DNA of 32,030 nt from a virus. Below are positions 7,486 to 17,049 of the stretch, piece by piece. The translations under genes and the position numbers were made by a program. Positions within the stretch are counted from its first letter, which is position 1. Each line of letters starts with the position of its first letter. Below the pieces are notes generated by a model. That model did not search any database, was not told the DNA's origin, and saw only the letters and a program-made list of their open reading frames with translations. The stretch is from IMG/VR virus record IMGVR_UViG_3300027771_000058, positions 1-32,030 of that record; one strand, given 5' to 3'.

Positions 7486-8235
7486 ATGCAACGACTTACA
7501 AAGTATTTAACCGACGGGTTAAAAAATACAGTATTATTTAAAAACAATTCAGGCACAAGTCATAATGGCCCCTGGAAACAAGTATATACTGATACATTAT
7601 TAGATCGATTTTATGTTGGAGAAATGTCGTCAGTTGAATATACTATATCATCAGACCTTGATACAACACACAAAGAAATAATTAAAGTATTAGTAACAGC
7701 AACAGACGATGTTGCTAGTATAGTAGTATATGCCAGAAATCATACAGTGCGTGAGTTGATTGCTGTATCTGCTACTGTAAACAAAAGCTACGTTGAAGTT
7801 GTAGTAAGTCCTGCTGTAACACCGGTTGTAACCCCAACATATGTTGTTACGGTAGTTAGTACTTCGCAGGGTAATAAATACTTTATAGACGGACTACGGC
7901 AAGATACTCTTAATCTAGTAGAAGGTAGCACATATAAATTTGATCAATCAGATTCTAGTAACAGTAACCACCCACTAAGATTTTCAGTAACCCCACACGG
8001 CATTCATGAGAGTGGTACTGAGTACACTACAGGTGTTACTGTAGTCGGAACCGCAGGAACCGCAGGAGCATATACTGAGATAGTTGTTGCTGCAAATACA
8101 CCTACCTTACACTATTATTGTGTTTATCACAATGGCATGGGCGGACAAGCAAACACACCTATAACTGGAAACGATGGCGTAAAGGTTATTTACACTGCAC
8201 AGTACTTTCATTGCCAAAATACGCTTACTCGTTAA
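7486..8235 (+). CDS. tail structural protein with a C-terminal cupredoxin-like domain
   Basis: This 249-residue virion protein has two parts. Residues 1-110 resemble a domain seen in marine T4-like tail proteins (VGEMSSVEYTISSD, IVVYARN, SYVEVVVSP). After a VTPVVTPT linker, residues about 118-225 form a cupredoxin-like beta sandwich. Its candidate type-1 copper ligands are H162 in NHPLRFS, C212 and H215 in YYCVYHNGMGG, and M218, giving the plastocyanin-like spacing C-x2-H-x2-M. It has its own late promoter, AGGGG about 10 nt before the ATG, and is followed by two further structural genes. The virion role is inferred from position. Copper binding is untested and could be a purely structural relic. 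Confidence 0.65.
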   Translation: MQRLTKYLTDGLKNTVLFKNNSGTSHNGPWKQVYTDTLLDRFYVGEMSSVEYTISSDLDTTHKEIIKVLVTATDDVASIVVYARNHTVRELIAVSATVNKSYVEVVVSPAVTPVVTPTYVVTVVSTSQGNKYFIDGLRQDTLNLVEGSTYKFDQSDSSNSNHPLRFSVTPHGIHESGTEYTTGVTVVGTAGTAGAYTEIVVAANTPTLHYYCVYHNGMGGQANTPITGNDGVKVIYTAQYFHCQNTLTR

Positions 8236-8246
8236 ATATTTTAAGT

Positions 8247-8256
8247 GATAAATACA
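8247..8256 (+). promoter_or_regulatory. T4-type late promoter
   Basis: GATAAATACA (core ATAAATA at 8248-8254) lies 24 bp upstream of the ATG at 8279, in the short gap after the 7486-8235 gene. Confidence 0.75.
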
Positions 8257-8278
8257 AGTGGATGGAGTAATGTAATAT

Positions 8279-9160
8279 ATGTCGACGATTGTAAATGCAC
8301 CCTTAAAATCTAAAAGCGGGTTTGAAAGCCCTAGCTTTGCTGTAGACTCATCAGGAAATATCACTGCTAAATCACTTATACTCGAAGGAGCAGAAGCTGG
8401 CGCTATTGCTGACTTTACGTTTACTGAAGTAGATGGAGACTTTAGAACTGTAGCTGGTAACGGCACTGACAATCCTGCACTAACAATGTATAGAAATACA
8501 TCTAAATCAATTGATCTAACATTAAGTACACTTACGTTTAGTATTTTTAGTAGTGTTGTAGGAACACTAACTTTATATAACGAAGGGTTGCGCCACAGTG
8601 ATTCATCAACTGGGTCAGCTGCCCAAGGAAAATCATCTGGTAGGCTTACGTTTAATATGGCCTCGGATGCGCCGGATCAATTATATTACGGTAACGCTAC
8701 TGGCACTATATATGGAACTATAACAGTATTAGATCCAGTTGGATTATATGGTAGTATAGCAGTTACTAACACAACGTCTGCAAGTAGTTCATTAACTGGC
8801 GCAGTTACAGTTGCTGGCGGCGTTGGCATTGCTGGTGACTTATATGTCGGCGGATCATTAAATATTGACGGTCTTGGTATTACAAGTATTGGCTCTCCTA
8901 CTGACTTAGATATTACAGCAGCAAATAAAATTTTTGTGAGGATAGACGGCAATTCAATAGGCACTATTGGACTTACCGGTTCGACCCTACCAGTAGTCAA
9001 CACTACTATAAATAACACAGTAATCGGAGCAATAACTCCTAACACAGCAATATTTACAGCAGCTACGATTGCAGCATTGCCTGCAACTGCTAGTGCTGTA
9101 ACTAACAAACAATATGTAGATAGTACCGCACTATCACTATCAATAGCATTTGGATTATAA
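8279..9160 (+). CDS. tail fibre/baseplate-type structural protein
   Basis: This 293-residue protein is rich in Gly, Thr, Ser and Ala. It has the phrase SSLTGAVTVAGGVGIAGDLYVGGSLNIDG (about 177-205, a beta-helix-like turn common in marine phage fibres) and ends near ATASAVTNKQYVDS, a pattern that often precedes a fibre tip or trimerisation segment. GGAG (8264-8267) precedes the ATG by about 11 nt. It lies three bases upstream of the giant structural gene and shares its late promoter. The exact location in the virion cannot be read from the sequence. Confidence 0.6.
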   Translation: MSTIVNAPLKSKSGFESPSFAVDSSGNITAKSLILEGAEAGAIADFTFTEVDGDFRTVAGNGTDNPALTMYRNTSKSIDLTLSTLTFSIFSSVVGTLTLYNEGLRHSDSSTGSAAQGKSSGRLTFNMASDAPDQLYYGNATGTIYGTITVLDPVGLYGSIAVTNTTSASSSLTGAVTVAGGVGIAGDLYVGGSLNIDGLGITSIGSPTDLDITAANKIFVRIDGNSIGTIGLTGSTLPVVNTTINNTVIGAITPNTAIFTAATIAALPATASAVTNKQYVDSTALSLSIAFGL

Positions 9161-9163
9161 AAC

Positions 9164-12100
9164 ATGGCAAAGACGCAAATAAAAAATTATGTATTTAAAC
9201 CTGGTATCGGGGCAAACGATAGTCGTTTTCCAAATGCTTACGGATTAATAAGCTCTAATAAATCTTTCATACAGAAAGAAATGAGTGCATTTATAGCTAA
9301 CAGGGTTGCAACAGCATTACAGTATACCCCCACAGCAGCAGTATACACTCCTACTACTGGAGTATTATTATTAACAATTGGCACACACAATTTAAATATA
9401 GGTGATGCAATTATTATTGCAGCAGGCGGAATAACATTTACTAACAGCTCTGCTGGAGCTGTTCCGTTCCTCGGTAAGGCATTAATAGTTACAGGAGTTA
9501 CAGCAAATGTAAATATTACAGTTGATGCTGGAGTATCAACTGACACTGCTACCCACACTTGGATAAGTTCTGTAACAAATGCTACACAGGATACGTTTTA
9601 TAATTATACAAATACTAGTGTACTAAAATGCGAAAGAGATGTCGGCTATATACTTGACTCGTACTTAAATGATTTGCGTTATGGCGGCAACGAGAAAACT
9701 TATAATAATATTAAGTATTACTGGGATCAAACTGTTGCACAAGTCGACGGATCTCGAGGTCCTGAATTAGTTGCACACTATTGGATTGGACAATTAATCC
9801 AAAATAATATTCTAGCACAAGTATCTTATACTTCTCTGCAAACTGAAGTAGTACAAACAACATCAGGCACTGCAACTGAAGCAACAGCACAATTTACACC
9901 AACTGATGCAACATACATTCCTACTACTGGAAAAATGACAATAACAATTGGCAGTCATACGCTTCAAGTAGGAGACGAAATACATATTGCTCCTGCAGGC
10001 ATAACATTTACTTGTGCTCTTGATGGCAACGCAACGCTACATCCGTATCCAAGAGCATCAGGTGTCCCAAACACCAAAGGCAAAGACCCGTATTATTACG
10101 CACCAATTACTATTACATCGGTAACTAGTACTACTGTAACTGCTAGTGTAGGCATTAGTTCAGATACATCATTACATACATTTTCAAGTGCTGTAACAAA
10201 TTCAGTAACATCTGGACCAGCAGCAAAAATTAACACACTAGCGTTCAACACAGTAGACACTATACAAAACGGTTTACTATCACTGCCTAAGCTTGTAGAT
10301 GAAGGTGTTGGTTCGGTTAAGTTCCAAGGCAAGTACAGTATTGACGAAATACTGCTGATTACTAACAGTACTAAAAGTGAAGTAATATATAACTTTACTA
10401 GTATTACTACTGGTGGCGTAGTAACCATTAATACTAACAGTGTTACTGAAGATCCAGACTTTGCTAAATTTTTACAAATTACTGACGGCATAACTACTAT
10501 TAAATTAAATTATAATACTAGCGCACATAGCAGTACAGATGACATACAACTTTTTGTAGAACAAATTGAAAACGGAAAGAGTGTTGTAACTACTAGACCA
10601 TACGACTTTGGTACAGATGCCATTGAACGTCCACGTGCAGCAAATCCATTATCAATGCTTGATGCTGACTTTGAGTACGGCTTGCAGCCTACTAAGTGGG
10701 CAGCTATAGCAACACTTAGAGGATATCCAAGTGTATACGAAGTACCAGGCACTGACACTCAAGTAGTTAGCGTAGTAACTGACGCATCAGCAGGCACAAG
10801 CGGAATTGGTCAATCATTAATTACTGTTACAACAGTAGGGCCACATGGCTTTACAGCAGGCACTCCTATTACTATTAAAGCACTTGAAGATAGTGTTAAT
10901 GGTGCAGCAAGAGCCGAGGGTAGCTTTGTTATTGTAGAAATCCCAACAACTAGTACTTTTACTTTTTATGCAAAATCTAAAGTTGGTACAGTTAATCCAA
11001 CAACATTATCTACAACATATACACAGTTAAGACAAGCTGGTTTTTACACAGGAGCAACAATTGGTAGTCCAGTATTTACAGTTGTAAGTAATGGTAGCTC
11101 AGGAACAATAACTACTCAATTAGGAATAGCAACTGGCGAAACAATTATACCATTTGATGGGAACGCCCCAGAAATTGGTTCTCCACTTACTAACGCAGCT
11201 ATACCAACAGGCTCGCAGGTAACTAGTATTATTGATACTAGTGCAGGCGGCGGCACCTACTTAACTCCAATAGTAACTGATAACACTGCTATTGCAGGAA
11301 CTCGAGTGTATCTTGAAGACACTACTGGTATAGTCCCTAACTTAGCCCTAGACAAAGGCGATGGCACTGCAACTTATATTAATAACGTAACAGCAACTTA
11401 TATTGATGTTACAGATGCATTTACAGCAGCTATAGTACCAAACAAAAAGACATATCCGGGCATCGGCGGGACAAACGATACTAACAACGGTATCAATGCA
11501 ACATTTAATATTGCGCTCGACGAGAACGCAGGACGCACATACACTGTTGCAGTAAATGCAGCAGGCACGCTTTATAAAATAGGTGATAGACTTAAACTAG
11601 ACGGCATAACGTTAGGCGGCGTGTCAGGCACTAACGATATAGTTATAACTGTAGCCTCTGTTGCAGCTAATGGCGGAATACTTACTGTAACACACGTAGG
11701 TGTACATTGGGACGGCTCATTATCATTAACTGGCATATCAGGAGCATATACACCCGCAGGTACTGGAGCACTTTGGGACTTAGCGTACACAGCAGGAGCA
11801 TATACTTCAGTTACCCAATCATCTGGAACAGTTGTATTTGCATCACCGGCAATGTCATATGCCGGTAGCGTTGGCTTCGGAGCAAAATTTGCTGTAACTA
11901 AAACAGGAACTACATATACTGCAACTATTACAACAGCAGGTCAAGACTTTGTAGTGAATGAAACATTTACAATACTAGGTGCAAACTTAGGTGGTGTAAC
12001 ACCAGGAAATAATGCAACAATAACAATTGACACTGTTGGTGCATCTGATGCTATTGCATCAATATCGATTACTGGTGTTGGTTTAGACACAACTGATGCG

Positions 12101-15100
12101 TCAGCAAGTTTTGTAGTAGCTGACTTGGTTGAAATACTAGGTTCTGATATAGGAGGCACATCGCCAGCTAATGATTTATATATTGTTGTTGATGCTGTTG
12201 ATGGAAGTGGAGCAATAACTGGATCAACAGCTACTGGTACTCCGCCTTTTGTAAATCTTAGCTTTTCAACATCAATAATAGGACTTGGAACATATGCTGG
12301 ATCATCTGGTACATCAGCAGTGTTTGGCATTGCTGCTTCAAACGGTAACTATGCTGTATCAATTACCCAAGCAGGCGGTGATTATCAGCCTACTGAGACA
12401 TTTGTAATACTAGGTACTTCACTAGGTGGCGCAACTCCAGCAAATGATTTAACGATTACAATTGATAATGTTGGAGGAACAGGAGATATTACTGCTATTA
12501 CAGCAACTGGTTCTGCTACAACAACTGGTAGCAAATACGCCGTAGCATCAGCAAACAAAGTTGGTGTAGGTGCAACTTTTGATGTTGCAATTGCGGGCGC
12601 CGGCTACACAACATCTATAAATGCAGGCGGTACTTTCTATGGATCTGGACAAGTATTAACAGTCAGCGGCGTAGTGCTGTCGGGTACAAGTCCTGCAAAC
12701 AACCTTACTATTAATGTTACTGCTATTGATGCTGTAGCAACTGGTGTAATTACTGGCATTTCAAGCTCAGGCACAGCAGCCACGGCCGGCGGCCCATACA
12801 CAGCAGTATCTCCGAGTAACATGCCAATCTTAGGTGCAGGCGCGACATTTGAAATTAACAAAAACTTTACATCTTATGATTCAGTTGCACCTAGTGCTCT
12901 AGGCACAGGCTACGCACTCGGCGACAGAATTATTCTTCCAGGAACAGCATTTGATGGCGCATCACCTGCAAATGATATAGTATTAACTGTATCAAATATT
13001 AATGCCGGCACCGGCGCTATTGGTGGAACAACCCCCAATGCAGCAATAGCTAATTATGGCACCAACCTTGATTTAATATCAACAATAACTATGACAGAAG
13101 CTACAACAGCACCTATATCAATTAATCAAAGTATTACGTTTAGTGCTATTGCAATTATTGATGCTACGTTTGATAATGCACACGGATTAGTACCTGGCGC
13201 TTCATTTATTACTACTATTACATCAGATGCTGGCAGCAACAATCATAACTTAACAGCAGGATCGTACATTGCTACAACTATACCTACAGTAAATAGTTTA
13301 AGATTCCAAGCAAGAGCAGTTGGAGCAATTGATGTTTCTAGCAACGTAATACAAGGCGCAGTATATCCAAGACCAGATAGCTTCTTTGTACACAGACCAT
13401 TTGATGGCGGCGTTATGTTAGGAACGGGCGGACCACAACACGGCGCACAAGCAATACGTCAAAGTAAAAAATATATTAGATATCAGTCTGGTAAAGGTAT
13501 TATGTATACAACTGGTGCATTGTTTGCTCCAAGTTACGATATACGCAGTATTACAGCAGACGGTGTTGAAGTTAACTCGTTAATTACTATTGTAACAGAT
13601 GACAACGATCATGGCGTACAACCAGGTGGCGTGATTAGACTTATAGGTGTAGAAACTCCAGGATTTAATAGTGGCGAACAAACTGCTGTTCCTCCAAAGT
13701 TTGATTATACTGTAGAGGAAGTAGTAGACGAGCGCACATTTAAAGTTCGCGCAGTACGTAGACTAGGAGCAACAACTGCTGTACTAGGATTTGGCTCACA
13801 AATGAGTGTTGTAGCTTGGCACGGTGCTACTGTACGTTCAGGAATCTTTGATGATCAAAACGGCATTTTCTGGGAGTTTGATGGCACTAACGTTAGTGTT
13901 AATCAGCGTACTGGCACAAGACAGCTTGCAGGAACAATTGCATTAACTGTTGACGATAACGCAATTGTAGGAACAAACACACGTTTCCAAGATCAACTAA
14001 AAGCCGGCGATAGAATTGTTATTAAAGGTATGACACATGTTGTATCGCATGTTAATAGTCAAACTGGCATGACAGTTACTCCGGACTGGCGCGGTGTAGT
14101 AAACATTACAGGTGCAAAGATTAACTTAGTAGCTGATAAAAAAGTAAAGCAAAAAGACTTTAACTTAGATAGGCTAGACGGCACAGGCCCAAGTGGATAC
14201 GATATTGATATTGCTAAAATGCAAATGATTGGTATTCAGTACAGTTGGTATGGTGCTGGTTTTATTGACTTCATGCTACGTGGCGCAAACGGCAACTTTG
14301 TATTTGCACACAGAATGCGTAACTCAAACATAAACACAGAAGCATTTATGCGCTCAGGTAACTTACCTGTACGCTATGAAGTTACTAACGAAGGTCCAAG
14401 CGGGAAGTTGGCAGCAGGTATGACTAATAGTCAAACTACTCTTGAATTGTTTGATGGAAGTTTCTTTCCATATGCTGGTACTATTTACATTGACAACGAA
14501 ATTATGACGTTTACTGGAAGAACAGACAACACACTAACAGGATTAACTAGAGGTGCAACATTTACAAACTTCCAAGCTGGCGCAAATAGAAGTTATACAG
14601 CAGCCGTAGCTGCTACACACGCTGATAGAACAGGAGTAATATTAATATCACAAACAATTACTCCGTTAATTAGTCACTGGGGTAGTGCGTTTATTACAGA
14701 CGGCGGCTTTGACTCAGATCGTGGTTACATTTTCTCATACGCAGAAACTGCTGTTGAAGTTACTACAACTAAACAAACAGCATTTATGATTAGATTGGCT
14801 CCTAGTGTATCAAACGCACTTATTGGAGATTTAGGAACAAGAGAACTATTAAACAGAGCACAGTTATTGTTAACAGGATTAGAAGTTACATCTGAATCAG
14901 GCGCTGGCGGCATTGTTATTGAAGGAGTGCTTAATCCTCAAAACTATCCAACTAACCCAAATGACGTTGGTTGGTCAGGTCTAAGCGGAGTTGCTCAAGG
15001 TGGACAACCTAGCTTTGCACAAATTGCTTCCGGTGGTGGTGTTACGTGGAGTACAGGTGCAGCAGCAACAACAGCTAATATAACTTCAGTACCAAATATA

Positions 15101-15835
15101 ACAGGCGTAATAAACAGTGGAAGTAGCAACTGGGGTAATAATACTCGATACATTAACATAAGTGCTAATGATTTTGAGGCTGTATTTGGAGAACGTGATA
15201 TCGGCTTAGTATTAGGTAAACCAATTACTGGCTCAGGCATTCCAAGCAACACTACTATTCAAGACGGCTATATAGACAACAGTGATAACTACGGGTATTT
15301 TAGACTAAGCAAACGGGCAAACGGCGTGTCAAGTGGCACGGTAGATGCATATACTATATCCTTTAATGTTGAAGGCACAAACAGAAACTACGGATACTTT
15401 ACTGTAGCATCGTTTGACGCATCAGCTGGAAAAGTTGGTACTACTGTTACCGGTGGCAACAATGGCATAACAGTTCCAGCAAACACTCAAATTAACTCTG
15501 TTACATTACTGTCCTACGCCGGCACTTCCTATTACGAAGTAACGTTTAACAATGCATTCACTGGTACATTACAAGCTAACTCAGGTACACTAGCACTTGA
15601 ATTTGTACAACCACCGTTTGCACAACCAGGTGAGACTATCTTCTCATTCATTGCTGTACCGGGTGAGCGTTCAACACTAGATCTTAACGATCTTAAAGAG
15701 CTTACTAATACACCATTAGGTGGCAGAGGAACATATCCAAATGGACCTGATGTACTTGCTATTAATGTTTATAAAGTTTCTGGATCAGCTATTGATGCAA
15801 ATATTATTATTAGGTGGGGCGAAGCGCAAGCTTAA
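9164..15835 (+). CDS. giant tail/baseplate-associated structural protein (2223 aa)
   Basis: This protein resembles the very large structural proteins of T4-like cyanophages. The N-terminus MAKTQIKNYVFKPGI and the segment CERDVGYILDSYLNDLRYGG followed by NNIKYYWD are recognisable. Two copies of a beta domain flank that region (PTTGVLLLTIGTHNL and PTTGKMTITIGSHTL). At about residues 790-1300 six degenerate repeats carry an LGGxxPANDxxIxV core. The C-terminal third reads like a folded receptor- or baseplate-binding region and ends in IIIRWGEAQA. It follows the 8279-9160 gene by three bases and is probably cotranscribed from the late promoters upstream. It is the most obvious candidate substrate for the hydroxylase/glycosyltransferase set, but that is speculation. 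Confidence 0.7.
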   Translation: MAKTQIKNYVFKPGIGANDSRFPNAYGLISSNKSFIQKEMSAFIANRVATALQYTPTAAVYTPTTGVLLLTIGTHNLNIGDAIIIAAGGITFTNSSAGAVPFLGKALIVTGVTANVNITVDAGVSTDTATHTWISSVTNATQDTFYNYTNTSVLKCERDVGYILDSYLNDLRYGGNEKTYNNIKYYWDQTVAQVDGSRGPELVAHYWIGQLIQNNILAQVSYTSLQTEVVQTTSGTATEATAQFTPTDATYIPTTGKMTITIGSHTLQVGDEIHIAPAGITFTCALDGNATLHPYPRASGVPNTKGKDPYYYAPITITSVTSTTVTASVGISSDTSLHTFSSAVTNSVTSGPAAKINTLAFNTVDTIQNGLLSLPKLVDEGVGSVKFQGKYSIDEILLITNSTKSEVIYNFTSITTGGVVTINTNSVTEDPDFAKFLQITDGITTIKLNYNTSAHSSTDDIQLFVEQIENGKSVVTTRPYDFGTDAIERPRAANPLSMLDADFEYGLQPTKWAAIATLRGYPSVYEVPGTDTQVVSVVTDASAGTSGIGQSLITVTTVGPHGFTAGTPITIKALEDSVNGAARAEGSFVIVEIPTTSTFTFYAKSKVGTVNPTTLSTTYTQLRQAGFYTGATIGSPVFTVVSNGSSGTITTQLGIATGETIIPFDGNAPEIGSPLTNAAIPTGSQVTSIIDTSAGGGTYLTPIVTDNTAIAGTRVYLEDTTGIVPNLALDKGDGTATYINNVTATYIDVTDAFTAAIVPNKKTYPGIGGTNDTNNGINATFNIALDENAGRTYTVAVNAAGTLYKIGDRLKLDGITLGGVSGTNDIVITVASVAANGGILTVTHVGVHWDGSLSLTGISGAYTPAGTGALWDLAYTAGAYTSVTQSSGTVVFASPAMSYAGSVGFGAKFAVTKTGTTYTATITTAGQDFVVNETFTILGANLGGVTPGNNATITIDTVGASDAIASISITGVGLDTTDASASFVVADLVEILGSDIGGTSPANDLYIVVDAVDGSGAITGSTATGTPPFVNLSFSTSIIGLGTYAGSSGTSAVFGIAASNGNYAVSITQAGGDYQPTETFVILGTSLGGATPANDLTITIDNVGGTGDITAITATGSATTTGSKYAVASANKVGVGATFDVAIAGAGYTTSINAGGTFYGSGQVLTVSGVVLSGTSPANNLTINVTAIDAVATGVITGISSSGTAATAGGPYTAVSPSNMPILGAGATFEINKNFTSYDSVAPSALGTGYALGDRIILPGTAFDGASPANDIVLTVSNINAGTGAIGGTTPNAAIANYGTNLDLISTITMTEATTAPISINQSITFSAIAIIDATFDNAHGLVPGASFITTITSDAGSNNHNLTAGSYIATTIPTVNSLRFQARAVGAIDVSSNVIQGAVYPRPDSFFVHRPFDGGVMLGTGGPQHGAQAIRQSKKYIRYQSGKGIMYTTGALFAPSYDIRSITADGVEVNSLITIVTDDNDHGVQPGGVIRLIGVETPGFNSGEQTAVPPKFDYTVEEVVDERTFKVRAVRRLGATTAVLGFGSQMSVVAWHGATVRSGIFDDQNGIFWEFDGTNVSVNQRTGTRQLAGTIALTVDDNAIVGTNTRFQDQLKAGDRIVIKGMTHVVSHVNSQTGMTVTPDWRGVVNITGAKINLVADKKVKQKDFNLDRLDGTGPSGYDIDIAKMQMIGIQYSWYGAGFIDFMLRGANGNFVFAHRMRNSNINTEAFMRSGNLPVRYEVTNEGPSGKLAAGMTNSQTTLELFDGSFFPYAGTIYIDNEIMTFTGRTDNTLTGLTRGATFTNFQAGANRSYTAAVAATHADRTGVILISQTITPLISHWGSAFITDGGFDSDRGYIFSYAETAVEVTTTKQTAFMIRLAPSVSNALIGDLGTRELLNRAQLLLTGLEVTSESGAGGIVIEGVLNPQNYPTNPNDVGWSGLSGVAQGGQPSFAQIASGGGVTWSTGAAATTANITSVPNITGVINSGSSNWGNNTRYINISANDFEAVFGERDIGLVLGKPITGSGIPSNTTIQDGYIDNSDNYGYFRLSKRANGVSSGTVDAYTISFNVEGTNRNYGYFTVASFDASAGKVGTTVTGGNNGITVPANTQINSVTLLSYAGTSYYEVTFNNAFTGTLQANSGTLALEFVQPPFAQPGETIFSFIAVPGERSTLDLNDLKELTNTPLGGRGTYPNGPDVLAINVYKVSGSAIDANIIIRWGEAQA
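11530..13060 (+). repeat. six degenerate protein repeats within the giant structural gene
   Basis: A module of about 60-90 codons recurs with the pattern Y-x-V-x-I-x-x-A-G-x-x-Y, then LGG-x-S/T-P-A-N-D, then a beta strand and a G-x-I turn. The PAND-like cores lie near 11612, 11988, 12150, 12422, 12677 and 12950. DNA identity is low, so the repeats are old and maintained at protein level. Confidence 0.7.
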
Positions 15836-15842
15836 TACGCTG

Positions 15843-16241
15843 TTAGACAGTTGGGGGCTGTTCAGAAGATAACCTTTGACTGTCTCCAGGCGCAACGCGA
15901 TAATTATCCTCAACACTGTCTGCTGTACTAACTTCAGTGATACTTGAGCCTGCTTGTAAGCAAACTAGTCTATGCGGTTGCAAAGGTGGGTTATGCCAAA
16001 CATCGCCTTCTTTTAATTCTTTTTCATATAACGCAGCATTAGTAGTATCAATCCATTGTACTTTAAATCGTCCAGTATTTACAAACCATGTTTCATCTTT
16101 TTCTTTATGAAAATGCATTGAAAACATTGCGTTTTCTTGTTCAAAGAACATAATTTTACCGCAGTACTTGTCATTAGTAGCCCAAATTAATTCGTAGCCC
16201 CACCCTTTTTGTACAACGCCTTGTAATCTAGTTGGTTCCAT
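15843..16241 (-). CDS. cupin, sugar-phosphate isomerase/epimerase-like
   Basis: This 132-residue single-domain cupin has a near-perfect metal motif 1, H43-x-H45-x4-E50-x6-G57 (HFHKEKDETWFVNTG), and a second motif GDVWHNPPLQPH with H90. It resembles the C-terminal cupin of type II phosphomannose isomerases and related sugar enzymes (KGWGYELIW at the N-terminus is typical of mannose-6-phosphate isomerase cupins). It is last in the minus-strand sugar operon and overlaps the end of hldD by 14 bp. Its tail (about 110-132) is Ser/Pro-rich and unrecognised. It ends 7 bp from the convergent end of the giant structural gene, with no clear terminator between. Confidence 0.7.
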   Translation of the reverse strand: MEPTRLQGVVQKGWGYELIWATNDKYCGKIMFFEQENAMFSMHFHKEKDETWFVNTGRFKVQWIDTTNAALYEKELKEGDVWHNPPLQPHRLVCLQAGSSITEVSTADSVEDNYRVAPGDSQRLSSEQPPTV

Positions 16242-17049
16242 TGATATAATCCTCTATTGATGTCCATTGCATATCTATTGCATTGTTAAGTTTAGTTAAG
16301 TTTGCACAAGTATACTTTTGGTATTGTGCCTTTATATTTTCAGGTATTGGAATATAATTTATAGCAGCGTTATGCTTTGTAGCAATTGCGTTTGCTACTG
16401 TTTCAAAACTAGTAGCTGTGCCAGTACCAATATTGAATATTCCAGTTGATTCCGAATCAAACATAAGTTCGTGTGCGCGACAAATGTCTTCGACACAAAC
16501 AAAGTCTCTTTTAAAATTTTCGCTATCTTCAAACAGTGTTATAACACCATCTTCTTTTGCTTGCTTAGTAAACTTAGTATAAGGACTTGCTTGATCGCCT
16601 TTATTTTCTTCCCCAGGCCCGTATACGTTAAAGTAACGGAAGCCTTGTATTTTAATTTGAAACTCTTCAAGATACTGATTTAAGAATCTGTCAAACAAAT
16701 ACTTTGACCATGCATAAGGACTTACTGGAAGTAACTTGCCATCTTCTGTAAAATGCGTAGTAGGACCGTATACACTTGCACTTGATGCGTATTGTAAATT
16801 AGTACCAAAGTTTTCGCATATCTGTGCAAGCCTAACAGTAAACTCAAAGTTTTGCTCTAGTATTTGATCTACATCAGTGTATGTTGTACTACTAATTGCA
16901 CCAGTGTGTATACACCAGTCAAAGTCTTCTGTACTAGGAAGTACACCAGGTTGCCATTCCCATCCTTCTACTTCGTGACCTTTACTTTGTAAGTAATGTG
17001 AAATATTTTTACCAATAAAGCCGTTGTTTCCTGTGACTAATATTTTCAT
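16228..17049 (-). CDS. hldD: ADP-L-glycero-D-manno-heptose 6-epimerase (HldD)
   Basis: This 273-residue NAD(P)-dependent short-chain epimerase has the Rossmann motif TGNNGFIG (6-13), the catalytic serines in YASSASVYG and the Y112-x3-K116 pair (SPYAWSK). The C-terminal block FNIGTGTATSFETVANAIA, then INYIPIPENIKAQYQKYT, closely parallels HldD and separates it from general nucleotide-sugar epimerases. It would convert ADP-D-glycero- to ADP-L-glycero-D-manno-heptose. Its start overlaps the hldE stop by ATGA, so the two consecutive pathway enzymes are coupled. It is slightly shorter than the bacterial enzyme (about 310 residues). Confidence 0.85.
   Translation of the reverse strand: MKILVTGNNGFIGKNISHYLQSKGHEVEGWEWQPGVLPSTEDFDWCIHTGAISSTTYTDVDQILEQNFEFTVRLAQICENFGTNLQYASSASVYGPTTHFTEDGKLLPVSPYAWSKYLFDRFLNQYLEEFQIKIQGFRYFNVYGPGEENKGDQASPYTKFTKQAKEDGVITLFEDSENFKRDFVCVEDICRAHELMFDSESTGIFNIGTGTATSFETVANAIATKHNAAINYIPIPENIKAQYQKYTCANLTKLNNAIDMQWTSIEDYINGTN

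Noticed and set aside
8978-8987. GGTTCGACCC resembling a tRNA T-loop
   Set aside because: It lies inside an intact structural gene and no acceptor, D or anticodon stem surrounds it.
8686-9165. Long open antisense frames across the structural genes (also 11941-12330 and 30888-31616)
   Set aside because: They mirror the biased codons of well-supported plus-strand genes, have no ribosome sites and give no recognisable protein.
15830-15900. Bidirectional terminator between the giant tail gene and the cupin
   Set aside because: The 7-bp gap and flanks show no convincing stem with a T-run on either strand.
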